A stretch of 64,000 nt of DNA from Peronospora farinosa (lineage: Eukaryota; Oomycota; Peronosporomycetes; Peronosporales; Peronosporaceae): the NCBI GenBank assembly GCA_947646735.1, contig CANTFK010000986.1, positions 372,001 to 436,000 of the forward strand. The letters run 5' to 3'. The notes under the pieces were generated by a model, which saw only the letters and a list, made by a program, of their open reading frames with translations, had not been told where the DNA came from and did no database searches. Each line of letters opens with the position of its first letter. Positions within the stretch are counted from its first letter, which is position 1. Position numbers and translations under genes: made by a program. This document shows positions 23,179 to 35,313 of the stretch, in pieces.

Positions 23179-24281
23179 TAATACTGCTAGTTTATCATTG
23201 GTCACGTCACCTATAGGTGTCACAGAGGAGGCACGGCAAGAAGTGCCAGTGCTCCTTGACGATAACACCTCAATGTTATCAACAGCGTCGACCCATGAAC
23301 GACCTCTTGGAGGCGTCATAGGCGAGCTGGATGCTAAAAGCGTGAGCGAAGCTCAGCGCTTTGTGGATGAGCGATTAGCCATCACACGTAAAGTCCGTGA
23401 CGCGATGGCAAGCGCACAGGACAAGCAAAAACAATATGCAGACCAGCATGGTCGCAAAAACAATGAACACTTTAGTGTTGGGGACAAAGTGCTATTAAGT
23501 ACTGCTACCCTACCTAAACATGCAATTTCTGTACTACCTGGTGGTACTACTAAGCTATTGCCCCGATTCATTGGGCCCTTTACAGTGGTTGAAGAAGTTG
23601 GAGACCTAAATTATAGGCTCACTCTCCCACCGTATATGAAGACGCACCCCGTATTTTACGTGGGTCGTCTGAAGCGGTATGTTGATCCAGAAGAGATCAC
23701 ATATCCACATCGGTCTAACGAGACCGATGGTGACGTCGACTGTGAGTCGAGCGTCGCGACCGATCAGGCGACGAGGATGCCGAGAGGCTCCCCGTGTATA
23801 AACGAGGCGATAGAGGACTCGGCGATCGAGGAGGACTCCGCGCTTGACGCGGGTCTCTCATCACCAGTCGCTCTAGGATGTCCAAACGGGTCTTCAGGCG
23901 GTCATACCCCTGACGGTCCCTCGCCCTCACATCGCGCAGATCCAAAGTCAGTCGCGAGACTTGACTCTCGAGATCTGTCACCTGCCTCTTCAGCGCAGCG
24001 GACTCAGCCTGCGACTGAACAGCAGCAGGGTAGGCAGCCGCGAGTAGGTGGGCGTAATCGCCACTCCTATCGGGCACCACCTGTGTTTATGGACGCGGAA
24101 GGTAACACGCGCTTTCTTGTTGGAAGGCTGTTGGCCCAAGCAAAAGCTCCAAATCCTTGTCCAGTGGAAGGGTTACCCAACGAGCTTTGACTCGTGGGTG
24201 CATGTGGACGCTTTGCGCGTTGACGTGCCTGGGCTGGTGACTGCTTATGTGAAGCAGCACAAGCTGTCTTCTTCCTGCTAG
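23179..24281 (+). pseudogene. Integrase C-terminal domain and chromodomain, copy B
   Basis: The open frame continues the integrase C-terminal domain and acidic linker to 24190. Relative to copy A, 11 bases are missing at about 24136, in the first strand of the chromodomain, so the QILVQWKGYP and DSW blocks continue in another frame to 24281. The same deletion also shifts the antisense frame on the other strand. Confidence 0.8.
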
Positions 24282-25101
24282 GTCCGGCTGGACTAGCAGA
24301 AGAAGCGTGGCGAGAATTAATTGGGGGTCGCTTACCACCCAAGAATTCATTCGCACGCTTCATGGCGAAGCTGATTTGCTGCGACCGCTGTTTCGTTGCA
24401 TCTTCATGCAAGGTAACACGGCGCCGAAGTTCATCTTCATAGTCGTCGGCTGTTTCGTTAGAACGCAGCACGACTGGAATTGGGAAAGCACGATTAAGTG
24501 CTTTGCCCTGCTTTTTCCACAAAGGAAAGACGCTATAGAATCTATGAGAGTCTATAGTTGCACGCTGCAAAAGCGCTGCGCTAGACCCATCCGAGTTCAT
24601 CCACTCAGATGGAGGTGGCATTGGTGGCAAGCCACCACTCACGTAGCCGCCCTCGCGACGGCGGTCTAGTGAGGCCAAAGGTGTACTTGGTGGAGCTTTC
24701 AGCTCACACTCACCTGAGTCTGACTCTCCATTATGGATTGTCAAGACATCAGCTTGAGGAGTTACATCTGACTGAGTCGCGACTACTCCTTTCGAAGTAG
24801 CGTGCTCAGTCTTAGTCGCTGCGCTCGTAGGCGCAGACGACGAGGTTTTACCTTCGCTTGTAGGAGGCATAGATGCTTCCTCAAGGACGGGTGCCTCAAA
24901 TGATGGGGACATATGTCCCATCAATGCGCTTTGCTCATCGCCACATTGGGGTGATGGCAATGGCGTAGTCTCATCGTAGTCTTCAATTAGAGATGGATCT
25001 TCATCCACATTATCGTGAGATGGAAGATTCACCTCAGTGCCTGAAGCACTTTGCGACGGCTGCGATAAATCGCGGCGCGTGCGCTTAGTGCTGGACTGCA
25101 T
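23715..25101 (-). pseudogene. Antisense ORF of copy B
   Basis: The ATG is at 25101, within the mirrored hairpin. The frame is open through the position where copy A has TAG and continues to the 11-base deletion at about 24136, after which it ends out of frame at 24067. The coiled-coil and RS-rich C-terminal part remains open in the original frame from about 24080 to 23715. Combining what is open in each copy shows that the ancestral frame was uninterrupted for about 465 codons. Confidence 0.55.
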
Positions 25102-25230
25102 GGGTGCCTTTGCAGGCACCCATCAGCCTTACTGGCATGATAATCGAGCAGATTAAAGCGGTGCGTTTATAACGGCTCGCAAGTCTCTCTGTCTCCTAGG
25201 CGATGTTTTACAAAATGTAAAAATCGTTCT

Positions 25231-25244
25231 AAAACGGGGGATGG
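25231..25244 (+). other. Polypurine tract of copy B
   Basis: AAAACGGGGGATGG lies directly before the TGTACC start of the 3' LTR, the expected position for the plus-strand primer of an LTR element. Confidence 0.7.
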
Positions 25245-25844
25245 TGTACCAGGGTATCTAGTTACACGTAAACATTAAATAATATACTTAATGTTTGGTC
25301 TAAAATTATCCATGATTACTTTTGACCTGTCACTTGGGTGTGATACACAAATGTGATCCACCCTCGTGAATGTGATATCCATTTATGGATTCACATGAGA
25401 AGGGATGACGCTAGTTGAAGATAGGCATCGCGACGTCTCAGAAGGACGTCAGTTGCGATCTTAAATCTAGATTTAAGCTCATGCGTCAGGATACGCTTCT
25501 AAAGAGTCGCGTATCCGATCTATATATATAATTAGCCAATCAGTAGTTAAATACATATATTTAGTTATAATTAATTAAATATATCTCAGTCTTGAATTTC
25601 CTTAAACAAACACACCACGCACGAGAAGTTGAAAGACTTCTGCGTGACGTCGGTGTTCTAGTGTTAAGAAGTTCGTTGCACTCTCGCTTAAGCGAGAGGC
25701 AACTGGTGGTACGACTGCTTAAGCAGTCGACCAACCTCCCAACCACCCTCGCACGCGAAGGTAAGACGGTATAACCGCTTCCTCGCTTGTGCATAAGGTG
25801 TGTGCTCGTAGTACAAAGCAACTTCATAGAAGTGCCCGTCTACA
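25245..25844 (+). repeat. 3' LTR of copy B
   Basis: It is a complete LTR from TGTACC to GTCTACA, about 600 bases. It is followed by the CTCCG target duplication and then LINE sequence. It therefore marks one end of an insertion into the LINE endonuclease region; the other end is the copy A 5' LTR. Confidence 0.9.
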
Positions 25845-26467
25845 CTCCGAGGATGATCGTCGTGTCGCGTTGAGGGAGCTTCGATAGCGCTGTGTTCAGA
25901 TCCGCGTAGAAGCCGTCGATTGCTGTAACAGGATACCCACTATGGGGCGCGTATGCGTTCACGATGTTCACTCGCTGGGCTTTGGGAAGACGTAGTTGAA
26001 GAGTCCCAATTCGGTCGGACTGGGCTCAGTATTTGTAAATAAATCTGCGTAGATGGGGGGCAACTGCAAAACCAATTCCGTGCCAACGGTTGGAGCATGG
26101 AAGCGTAAGAAGATGATACGTACCGGCCTTCTGTTCACTTTGAAAGGCAATACGAGTCTCTTGAATCTCCAGGATGTCAATCTTGTACGTCGACAGATCT
26201 CTGGAAGGGTCTCATATTGCTTGCGCTGGGAACCAATAGATTGAACATTAAACGTACCTAATCGGAGATGTCGAGGCTTCGGGCGCGGCTGCGTGCGTCG
26301 TGGCGGCTTGGCTGGCGGCTGGGGGTGAGAGAGGTTAGAGAGAGGTGAGTAGAGGGAGAGACCCGTCAAAGACTGACGGATGCCGCGAAGCACCCGTCGG
26401 AAGACCTGAGCTAGCATCATGCTGGCCCAAACTTCCCGGGAAGGCGTCACCCCAACCCGACCAAAAA
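25845..26467 (-). mobile_element. 5' half of the LINE (endonuclease N-terminal part)
   Basis: On the minus strand from 26467 the sequence encodes a basic, Pro-rich leader, then LRLGTFNVQSI, ILEIQET (after a frameshift), VNIVNAYAPH and finally TTIILG at the copy B LTR. These are the N-terminal blocks of a LINE endonuclease-exonuclease-phosphatase domain, and the coding sequence resumes exactly at GDFNAKIG at 15192 on the plus strand. Frameshifts around 26230 and 26050 show it is dead. Confidence 0.85.
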
Positions 26468-26528
26468 TTTTAGACCTTACATTAAGTATGTTACTTAATG
26501 TTTACGTGTAACTAGATGCCCTGTTAAA
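26468..26528 (-). repeat. 61-base terminal fragment of the copy B/Y LTR
   Basis: On the minus strand this is the first 61 bases of the LTR (first bases TTTAAC instead of TGTAAC), ending in AAGGTCTAAAA, which is also found at 17786-17796. It is exactly the piece missing from the 5' LTR of copy B. The LINE therefore inserted into this LTR and duplicated 11 bases. Confidence 0.85.
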
Positions 26529-26752
26529 CTATCCCACCAAAATGTACGTTCCAGACCGAAAAGCTGGTTATCATCAATTTACGTAATAGCCTTCTATATC
26601 ATCATCTTAATTTATCCATGCTACCAGTGTGGAAAAGAACAAACGCGAATGAGGTAATCCATTTAGGACCATATTGATCGCGTCCTTCTGCATAAGCGAG
26701 GTATTGATAGTAGTCTGTACACCGGAAATGGATAAATTTTGGAATCCCCTCA
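26529..26752. other. Spacer between mobile DNA and RME-8 gene
   Basis: No open frame or repeat of note. It contains the 3' flank of the RME-8-like gene, which is transcribed toward this spacer. Confidence 0.5.
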
Positions 26753-29700
26753 CTATTGAGCTTTGTAGGGGTTTGTACGCGTATACTCGCGCATCACACG
26801 ATCTGCCTTGGGGAACAAGGACTTCAAAAACGGGTCTTCAGTAGACATAGTCTTCACTACATCAGTGGCCTCACGTCGGTAGATCTTCTGCCACTTCTTG
26901 TTCTTCTTCAATATCTGGTGGGCAGTGCTTCCTTGCACACGGTCCTGCAAAGTTGTTAGCAATGAAACACTTAGTTACAATTCTTTTTACAGAACGTGTT
27001 TCCAACAACATTTCTTCGCACCTTTTCCAGTAGATTCAAAATCTCGATCGCTTCGGCTCGCACGATGTGTGGCTCCTTTGTTTTCCCGATACCGTCAGGA
27101 TTTTCGAGAATATATAACAGAAACCCAAACAAATCCAGCCGACTTGCGACATACACGATACCAGCGCTTGCATCTCGATCGCCATGCTCTGGATATTTCA
27201 AAATGATTCGTCGCATTATCTCCAACACAAACGCACTCTCGAAATGCAGTGGGCCTCCTCGAACGGCGTTAGTAACTGCCATCAAGCACGACAACGCCGT
27301 GGAGCACATAGGCTGCATCGATGCGATACAGTTACGAGACATTGTGCAAACCCGCAGAATCCGTACGACGTTGACAACGCATGCCTCACTCGCTTGAGAA
27401 CGAACTGTGCCGTTCAGGTAGTCGCAGCACTTTGCGGGAATCTGCAGCTTCGCTACACTGTCCAGCAATGACGTGTCAACCTAAGTATACATGTAACAGT
27501 ATGAACGGTAAAAGGTTGAGTAAAAGCTTCGATGATAGAGGCATACGGTACCTGTAGCAGACACACTAGAGACGACCCGACCAGATCGATCAGGCCAATA
27601 TCGCGTTGTATCATTTCGTCATCCGCACGTGTAGTCGTTGCGCGTAGAGCAGATGTGACATGAGCGAGTTGTTTAAACAGGACTTCGAACTCGGACCACA
27701 AGCACGTCATAAAATACCTGAATATCCCAAATAATATGAGCGGCACGATAACAACAAGTGCTTCACGACATAGCGTTATGTACGTACAGAGGATCCTGCA
27801 AGTTGAACGTTGGGTCTTCCATGTACAACGTGATATATACATCGCCAGCCACAGGATGCGGATACAGAAAAGTGTAATCAATCTCGAACGAGTCAACCAC
27901 TGATACATAATTTCCATTTTTCGTCCCGGTCGTCGAGGTCGATGAAAAGTAAATATTGAGGAAGTTGATGATGCTATTTCGCTGGTGGTTGCGGAATTCA
28001 ACGCTCCAGACAAGCTCTGGTGTCATATGGTCAGCCTATATCAAGAAAATAGCAAAGCATTACGTGAGAAACATGAATATGACAGCGACAGCATAGCGCA
28101 TGGTACCATAATATACTCCACGATCATATCAGGGCTTGAAGCTATTGTCCGAACAATCGCAGGGGGAAAGAAGCGACATAACGTGCGCCTTGATTCCATG
28201 TTCAGTGGTGCTCCATCCTTGACCATTTCCGACAAAATCATTGCTGACGGGATTTGCAAACGCTCGGCAGACACAAAGTCATCGTCGCTAATTGTTTCTT
28301 CCACAAGGAGCATCCAGCCGATGAGCTCCAAATATACTCCCGATTGAAGAATCTCTGAAATGCACTTTGCTCCTGCTTCATTTGCACAAAGGTTACGGAT
28401 GATCCCAAGTGCCTCTGGTCCGACGTCTCGGCAAATATGCACCAACTCAATAAGAATATCACAAATACCAAATTCCAGAGAGGCCGTTCCAAAATCTTGT
28501 AGTGTCGACAGCACTTGTAAGGTTGAAATACAGTGCGACCGGCATGGGACATATAGCTGCGGGGTAAGTACTAAACTCTTCTCGGCGTCTTCGCTTTGGT
28601 GAACTTCATTGTCCGGGGGAAATAGCAGGCGTAACACCATCTTCATTGCGGTAGTATTTGCAACCATGTTTTTCTCCACTAGCACTGGAGCTACGGAAGT
28701 TGTAATTGACAAACATTGAAGGGCGGTGACTCGTTCTTTTGTTGCCCGCCTCTCTTCGCTAATGTTCCAACCAGCATAAGGTGCAAGTCTTTGCACATTC
28801 CCCTTCTCATTTACAAGCTCTGGGTAGCTAAGCTCCGCACTGTCAATAAACGAAAACAATTGCTTGAAAAATGTGTCGGTGAGCCCAAACTCGGCAACCG
28901 GCGCTGGAACCAGATTTTTCTTTATGACCAGCAAGCTTCCCATGAGCATTTCGACGTACAGACCGCCGATGTACAACAGATCTGCCAAATACATAAACCG
29001 GAATTGAATAACGTCGACGTAGTGTTCGTCCAAAGAAACATCAGGCTCGACACTGGCCCTTGGCGATATAAACTCTATTTGCTCTTGACGCATCTCACGG
29101 TTCCAATACAGCGTGTACGATTCATATTCTCCGTGGTAGATCTTCAAGAACTCGTGATGACTACTTAGTAGCAGTAGCTCAGACAAATTCGGAGTCATTA
29201 GCGCGTCTGCAACGTGCTTTACGATCGGGTTAAACGGAGACTGGAGTTCACTTTCCTCAACAAATAACCCTCCAAGCCTGCACAGAGCACGAACTGCCAT
29301 GACGGCTAATAGATTCTGAACTTCTCCATCCACAGTTGCATGTTCTTCTTCCTCGCAAACAAGCCTTTCCTGCAATCGGGTATGGACTGCTGCTCCATCG
29401 AGCTCCACATCATACGTTGAGAAGATCCTAAACAATTGCCACAACACTCCAGACTTGATAAGGCGTTTCTGGTTTTTCTCTAGCTGTGCCATTCTCGATA
29501 TGCCTGGTTTACACCATCATAAAAGTTAAAACCACACAACACACATGAAAGCTTCGAAAGTAATGAACAAAAGAGTACCTTCGAGCACTTGCTGCGTCAG
29601 CTTTGACAGCAAAAGTGATTCCGAGCCGGCGTGATTCCATAGCCACAGAATACGAACCATGTCCACCGGCAATGTGGTCGACTCCGCAACCCAGTCTCGA

Positions 29701-32700
29701 CCTAAAGGGGAGGCCAATAGCCCGGTAATCGTGTAAAGTAAAAAGAAGCACACTTTCAACAACTCGGGGTCCTTTGTGGCTTCACTGCCAGCCATCGAAT
29801 TGACGCAAAAATTCACCGCCTTCTCTAATGTGCTCAACCCGGGTTGCTCTAGCAGCAATCTTCCATTAATAGCCGATACAGCGCACGTGTTGTAAACGAG
29901 CTCTGCTGCGCAGACTGAAATCTCCAGAGTCTGGGTCATGGTCGTGCCTTCTGGGGGAGCTCTTCTAGCAGAGCAATGAGCTGCCAGCAGTGGAAGCAGG
30001 AGGTCGTACGCATCAAACTCGTAGTTGACAAGTAGCTTTGAATACCGTTTGCACATATTGACTAGAGAATTGAGCACAAGTAGCAAGTTTTCAGGGTCAT
30101 GTCCGGCAGACAGTAATGTCGGCCTTGGGGAAGTGAGAATTCGGTACGCTTCCCGCAGCTCATCCAGCCTGTATGTGGTAAAAAAGTGGTCAACACTGTT
30201 GTTAAACTTACTGATGAACCCCTACGTCGTACCTGTCGAAGTAGTCGATGTCTGACGGCTTTAAAGCTCTGGCCTTCTCCTTAAAGCAAGCACGAAGAGT
30301 AGCATCAAGACATTCCTCGTCTAGAACGCCCAAAATTAGTTGTGCTTGAGCAATAGTAAAAGCAGCTTCTCGTCGGTTTACTTCAACTCGCAACTCCATC
30401 GTCAGCTTTGCCATAAAATCCAAGGGGTCCGAGACAGTAAAGCTTTCTTTCTCACAGAATTGACCCAAGTAAAGCCCACCACACCATACTTCTTTGGATA
30501 GTTCCTGAAACGCAACAGGTGCCATTGGGCAAAAGCTCCACTCACCAGACGCATCTTCTACCAAAACCTCAGCGTAATCTTTCACGTGGGCAAGACACAG
30601 AGTCTGTAGGTGCTTTCGCATCTCAATGCTCCAAATCACTTTAGGGGATTGCTCTCCCTCGCAAAACACCTTAGTAAACGCAGATGGAGAAGAAATCTCC
30701 AGTAAGTTAATCATGTCGTCAGGAAGGATTCTCTTCAGTGCACTGGTTGCGTTGAATCCGGTCTGACGGCGATGTGTAGCCTTTAACAGGCCTGCCATTG
30801 CTTCAAAATCAGATGATGCCCCTATGAATGCCATATAAAACAAGCCCCAGTGAAATAGAAATCCCCGATTGATAGCACCTTCTTCGGCTGTATCAGTCGG
30901 TTGACGATCAGAATACAAAAACTCAAGCAGTGTAGCCGTCTTTTCCCAAAGCTTAGGATGATTGCTACGTATTAAAACGGGAACAATTTGTCGGGTGTAT
31001 TTCCATAGCATCGTCTGCCCTCGAGGTAGAGGGAACATAGGTGGCGCTAGGTCACCGCCGTGTGTACTGGCGTTGCGTAACAATGAGTTACAGTGCGCCA
31101 CGGCGAGCAAAATACTGATCGCATCGTATGCCATCTGAAGTGGATGCAGTACCCCGGAAATCCCCACTTCCCAACGCAGCTGGGGGATATCCATCACTTT
31201 TGCCTTGGTCGTCAATGACTCACACGACGGGTCATCTAGTCGTTGAGCCCATAATGAGTTCATGTTTGTTTGCTGAAGTTCCCTCACGCTAAAAGGTCCA
31301 AGCTGTTCACCTCTGTCGTTTTCTAAGATCCAGAGTTTCTTCGGCTCGGTACTGTCGCCGATATCACGGTTAGCTACGTGTACCAACTGGAGAAGACGAA
31401 TTGCCAGCTCTATGTTGTGATCGTTGCTTAACACCCGTCGTGCATTTCCAGGATGTAGACACAATGCCCGTATCGTGTGAAGAAAGTTTTCCAGCATTGA
31501 AGCATGCACAGTCTTACTCATCAATGCCCACAAGTGGCCCAGTTCTTCAAAGTCCACGGCGGCTGCGTTTCCAGCATGAGCAGCAGCTACTACTCCTATG
31601 CTCTTAATGCACAGTATCGACGTTTCCAAATCGTTCCGGTACTCAGCATGAATATTTTCTTGCAGAATTCGTACATAAAGCGCAGCAAGGACTGCTGCAG
31701 GATATCTAACGCGCACCTGTTCCGGAGTCAGTGCAATGAATTCATCTTCGTCTGTGACTGTCCCGAAGAATGACATTTTACTGCGCAGGTGCGCTAAAAT
31801 TCGTATGTAGCATCCGCCAACAACAACCTCATTGGCTAGGCTTGGGTATGACACGTTAAAATCTTCAAAGTTCCATCGAGCCTTCATGCCCCCAAGGGTG
31901 ACTTGGAATCGAGTGAAAGACTTGATTGCGGTGTAAAGAGCTTTCCGAAGCTCCTGTCGAGTTTTCTTGTTCCAGATCATGTCGACGGTCTCGTGGTCTA
32001 GGCTGATCATATGGAAGAGGAGGCAAAAATTCTCTTGTGCGCGAGCAGAGCGCAACACTGCATGATTTTTCCCATTTGAAGACTCGTGTCCGTGGCAAGA
32101 AGGTGCTTTTGTGCCACCTAGAGTGCCTAAAAAGCTTAAGGCGACATCTCTTTTACGAAGACGAGGTGCTGGGTCGTGAAAACTTGAGCGACGCGACTCA
32201 TGCCTCAAATTGTTTGCAGACCGTAAGGTTGTCCCATCAACCGAACTTTTCAGCTTGCGCAACATTCGAGCTTTCGACAAATTGTTTCCAATCGGTATAT
32301 CGAAAGAATTCCGTCCTTTAATACCGTTTCTTGTCAATGACCGCTCGCCCGAAAGTGATAAGCAAACCTCTGTGGTTGGCAAGTTCGGTCCTGATAGGTG
32401 GCGATTCTCCTCATTTTCGTTGCCCGTACCTCCCATAGAGACAATCTCCTGAAACATTTTCTCTTGGTGAGCGTCTGGATCGGCGAGACTGGCTCTTTCA
32501 CCACCAGATAGCCAATTAGTCGATCCATTTTGGAGCGGTGACTCGCTCGTAGAGGACACGTGACCATCATTGTCTTCTAACAAGCATTCTTGCCGCTCTT
32601 CTTCCATTACCTCACGTTCAAGTCGATCATTTTCCTCGACCTGACTTGGTGTACCGGGAGGTTCCTTCAACAAATAAAGAAACCCAGAAGGGAGCATTCG

Positions 32701-35080
32701 CGACAGGAGCTGCATTGATCCAGCGTGATGGCTCATCCAAAGAGACACCAAATATCGACTCACGCACCGCTGGTCGAACGATGCATCGAAAAGACCCTGA
32801 TAAAAGTGTCGCAACACGATACCCTCTGTCAGCGCTTTGTCTCGAATAGTGGAAGCTACAGCAGGGTCGCACTTCTCGAGCGTGGTTTTTAACAGTAAAG
32901 TACCTAGAAACAATAACTATGTGAGCATTTTCAAGAAAAGTAACATGTAGTCAATAAAGGTTAGAAGATACATACACGCCTGGACAGTAGATGCACAACG
33001 AGCCTGAAAAAGCACTTTCAGCAGGGTACTGTAGTTTTTTGCCACTTCTTCAACCAAAGTCGTCAACTCGACTGGCCCAGTTGTAGCAGCTCGAGAGCAA
33101 AGGCAGCCCTCGAGAGTCTGTAGCAACCCCATCATAACGAGAGAGCCGGTCCTTCGCCGATGACTTGAGTTTCTGCTGCCTGGATTCGCATCAATATCTT
33201 CGAGGTGTGTGAGTAGAGACCGTGTCAGGTATGTGTTCGCAAGTAGCAACTTCTTGTTTTGCGTTTCTACCTCCTCACATTTTCTCAAAGAGACAGAGTC
33301 TAGGTCTATGAACAATAAAATACACGCAATAAAAGTAAGCAATTACACACGAACAAAACGAATTCACTCGAACTCACTAGCCGACGTTGGGGGAGTGTGC
33401 GCCGTCATTTGACTTAAGAGAAGTGTTGTCCAAAACACAACAAATTCTTCGCCATTGATTAACAGGTTGGTGATAGTTTCCGAAATTTGACCAGCTTGTC
33501 CAATTTCACGAAAGCCGTAGTAAGATGATGAGATGCGGTATAGTGCCTGAAGTAGAGTTACAGCAGAGTGTTCTGGGACGGGCTTTGCCTTCGCAATGTA
33601 GTAAAGCTGAGCACATATTGGCCGTAAAGCATCCCCAAGGATCGAGTCCTTCGTGTTGTACGGGATCCCGCTTGCTGGGACGTTTGCATTGAATTCGGCG
33701 ACAATCTCGACAAAGCTGGGCATCAAGCAATGTTAACGTCACTAATCAATTTACATACGTGTAAAACACGTACCCTCTATCACCAACCTGCAAAAACTTC
33801 ATAAGCTTCCCCACTGATCCCATGTGCTGAAGATACCAGCTTGCAATTGAAGAGTCGTTAAAGAATGACTGTGTTTCGTTCGTATCTTCCACAGCAGAGA
33901 AAGGTAGCAAGCGTAGCCCTCGATGATTTACAGCACTGCTGATGAACAACTCCGGATTTTCCTCACAGGTCACGCAAATGTCGTAGAAGGCGCTCAAAAT
34001 GTCATCTCGGTCCTTGGTCATGTAAGTCCTCATCTGGTCATTGCGGAACTGAATTTCAAACTGCTCTGCATTCTTTATCTCTCGCACTAGCACGTAAATG
34101 TCCGAGTAGTTGTAGCATGCGATTACTTTTTTGTCCAAATCCAACTCAATAAAAACTTTCTCGTGCAGCGAAAGAATGCGCTGTCTTGACACATTGTACT
34201 TTGGTGTCACTTTTTTCAAATGAAACTGCACAAACGCTTCGCCATTATTCAGACCGTAGTACGCTTTCTCCTCCTGGATCTTTCCCACCGTCACATTGGC
34301 TTTCGCCTGAATCTTACATCCAATATCCCCAGCCGCCGCCTGAATGCGATGATAAATCTGTCCTCTCTGCTGACTAAAGAAAAGTTTACTGCGTCCTGTG
34401 TATCCAATAACGAATCCGTCCTGCGAGTCAGTGAGCAGCGTCAAGTGCTCCATCTCCGTGTAAAAGTACTTGGAGCGTACGACGCCTGGCTGCAACACAG
34501 TGACCCCATCCGTCCCGACGTTCAGTTCACATCTATAAGTTTCCCCCTTCCGCGACCATTTCGAGCACTGAAAGCCCGTCTCGGATCCCAAATTGCGTTG
34601 CTGATACTGCTCCTTGAGCCGGTAAAGGTCCGAGAGACATTTGGACCGAAAACGACAGCGCAACCTCAATTGCTCGTCCTTCTTTGGACCTTTCAGCGAC
34701 AGAGCAAAGCCCTGGGCGTCCAAGGCATCGAGGCTGACGCTCAGCAGCGCCGTGAGCGACCACGTGTTGGTGACCTCAAAGTCCTTGGGGTCGATGGTGC
34801 AGAGGCGCGTGGGAGACAAGGCCAAAATGCGCTCGTATTTGCCTCTCCAGGATACTTTGATCACCTGGTATTTAGCCACAAACTCTTCGATAGGCGTCGC
34901 GCTCACGAACGACACGTTAGAGCGGAGGCTGCTCTCGTGGTTATTAGATTGCTCCGAGCGACTGCCAGGTAGCAGTCGACGACGCGACTCGGCGTCCGAT
35001 AACGACACGGTGAAGGCGCCACTATTTCCGATGCTAATGCTACTCGCACGCCCAGACAACGAGTTGGTCTCCATTGACAT
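26753..35080 (-). CDS. RME-8/DNAJC13-like endosomal protein with degenerate J domain
   Basis: Ten exons: 35080-33774, 33715-33378, 33305-32976, 32903-30233, 30168-29579, 29503-28107, 28035-27788, 27717-27552, 27480-27022, 26944-26753. Lengths sum to 2566 codons (2565 residues), near the size of DNAJC13/GRV2. The N-terminus has the family's PH-like start (VAKYQVIKVSWRGKYERI). A GYF_2-type domain lies near residues 1175-1250 (LWILENDRGEQLGPFS, WAQRLDD), a J-like domain near 1510-1570, and armadillo-like helices follow. Animal and plant RME-8 work on endosomes with Hsc70 and SNX/WASH-retromer partners. Here the HPD tripeptide of the J domain is replaced by K1540-P-S, so Hsp70 stimulation is doubtful. 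The ATG at 35080 starts the first exon. It is divergent with the FAM210-like gene. Confidence 0.88.
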
Positions 35081-35132
35081 TCACTCTGTTCAACTGATTG
35101 TTGAGCTGTATTGTCGCATGTGGGTACACTGT

Positions 35133-35296
35133 ACCATTCCGCACCCGCACTGTGATCATTCCGCACCCGCACTGTGATCATTCCGCACTGTGATCATTCC
35201 GCACTGTGATCATTCCGCACTGTGATCATTCCGCACTGTGATCATTCCGCACTGTGATCATTCCGCACTGTGACCATTCCGCACTGTGACCATTCT
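35133..35296. repeat. 16-bp tandem repeat in a divergent promoter
   Basis: Nine copies of CACTGTGA(T/C)CATTC-type units occur in a row: the first two are 22 bases apart with an extra CCGCAC, the others 16 bases. Each unit contains TCATTCCGCA, which fits the core TCATTYYNCA of the oomycete initiator. It fills most of the 233 bases between the start codons of the RME-8-like gene (35080, minus) and the FAM210-like gene (35314, plus). Confidence 0.85.
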
Positions 35297-35313
35297 GCCG
35301 TCACATATTTATC

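Larger units (their letters stand above)
17797..25844 (+). mobile_element. Ty3/gypsy chromovirus copy B, 5' LTR interrupted by a LINE
   Basis: The order on the plus strand is truncated 5' LTR, gag, protease, RT, RNase H, integrase, chromodomain, polypurine tract and 3' LTR. The first 61 bases of the 5' LTR are missing here and are found at 26468-26528 in the opposite orientation beyond the LINE 5' half. The right flank (25845-25849) is CTCCG, the complement of the flank of copy A. Together these identify B as the 5' part of an older element joined to the 3' part of the element that had inserted in the LINE. Confidence 0.9.

Noticed and set aside
34220..34972. 250-codon plus-strand frame
   Set aside because: It lies fully inside the first exon of the RME-8-like gene on the opposite strand, and its composition is that of a shadow frame.
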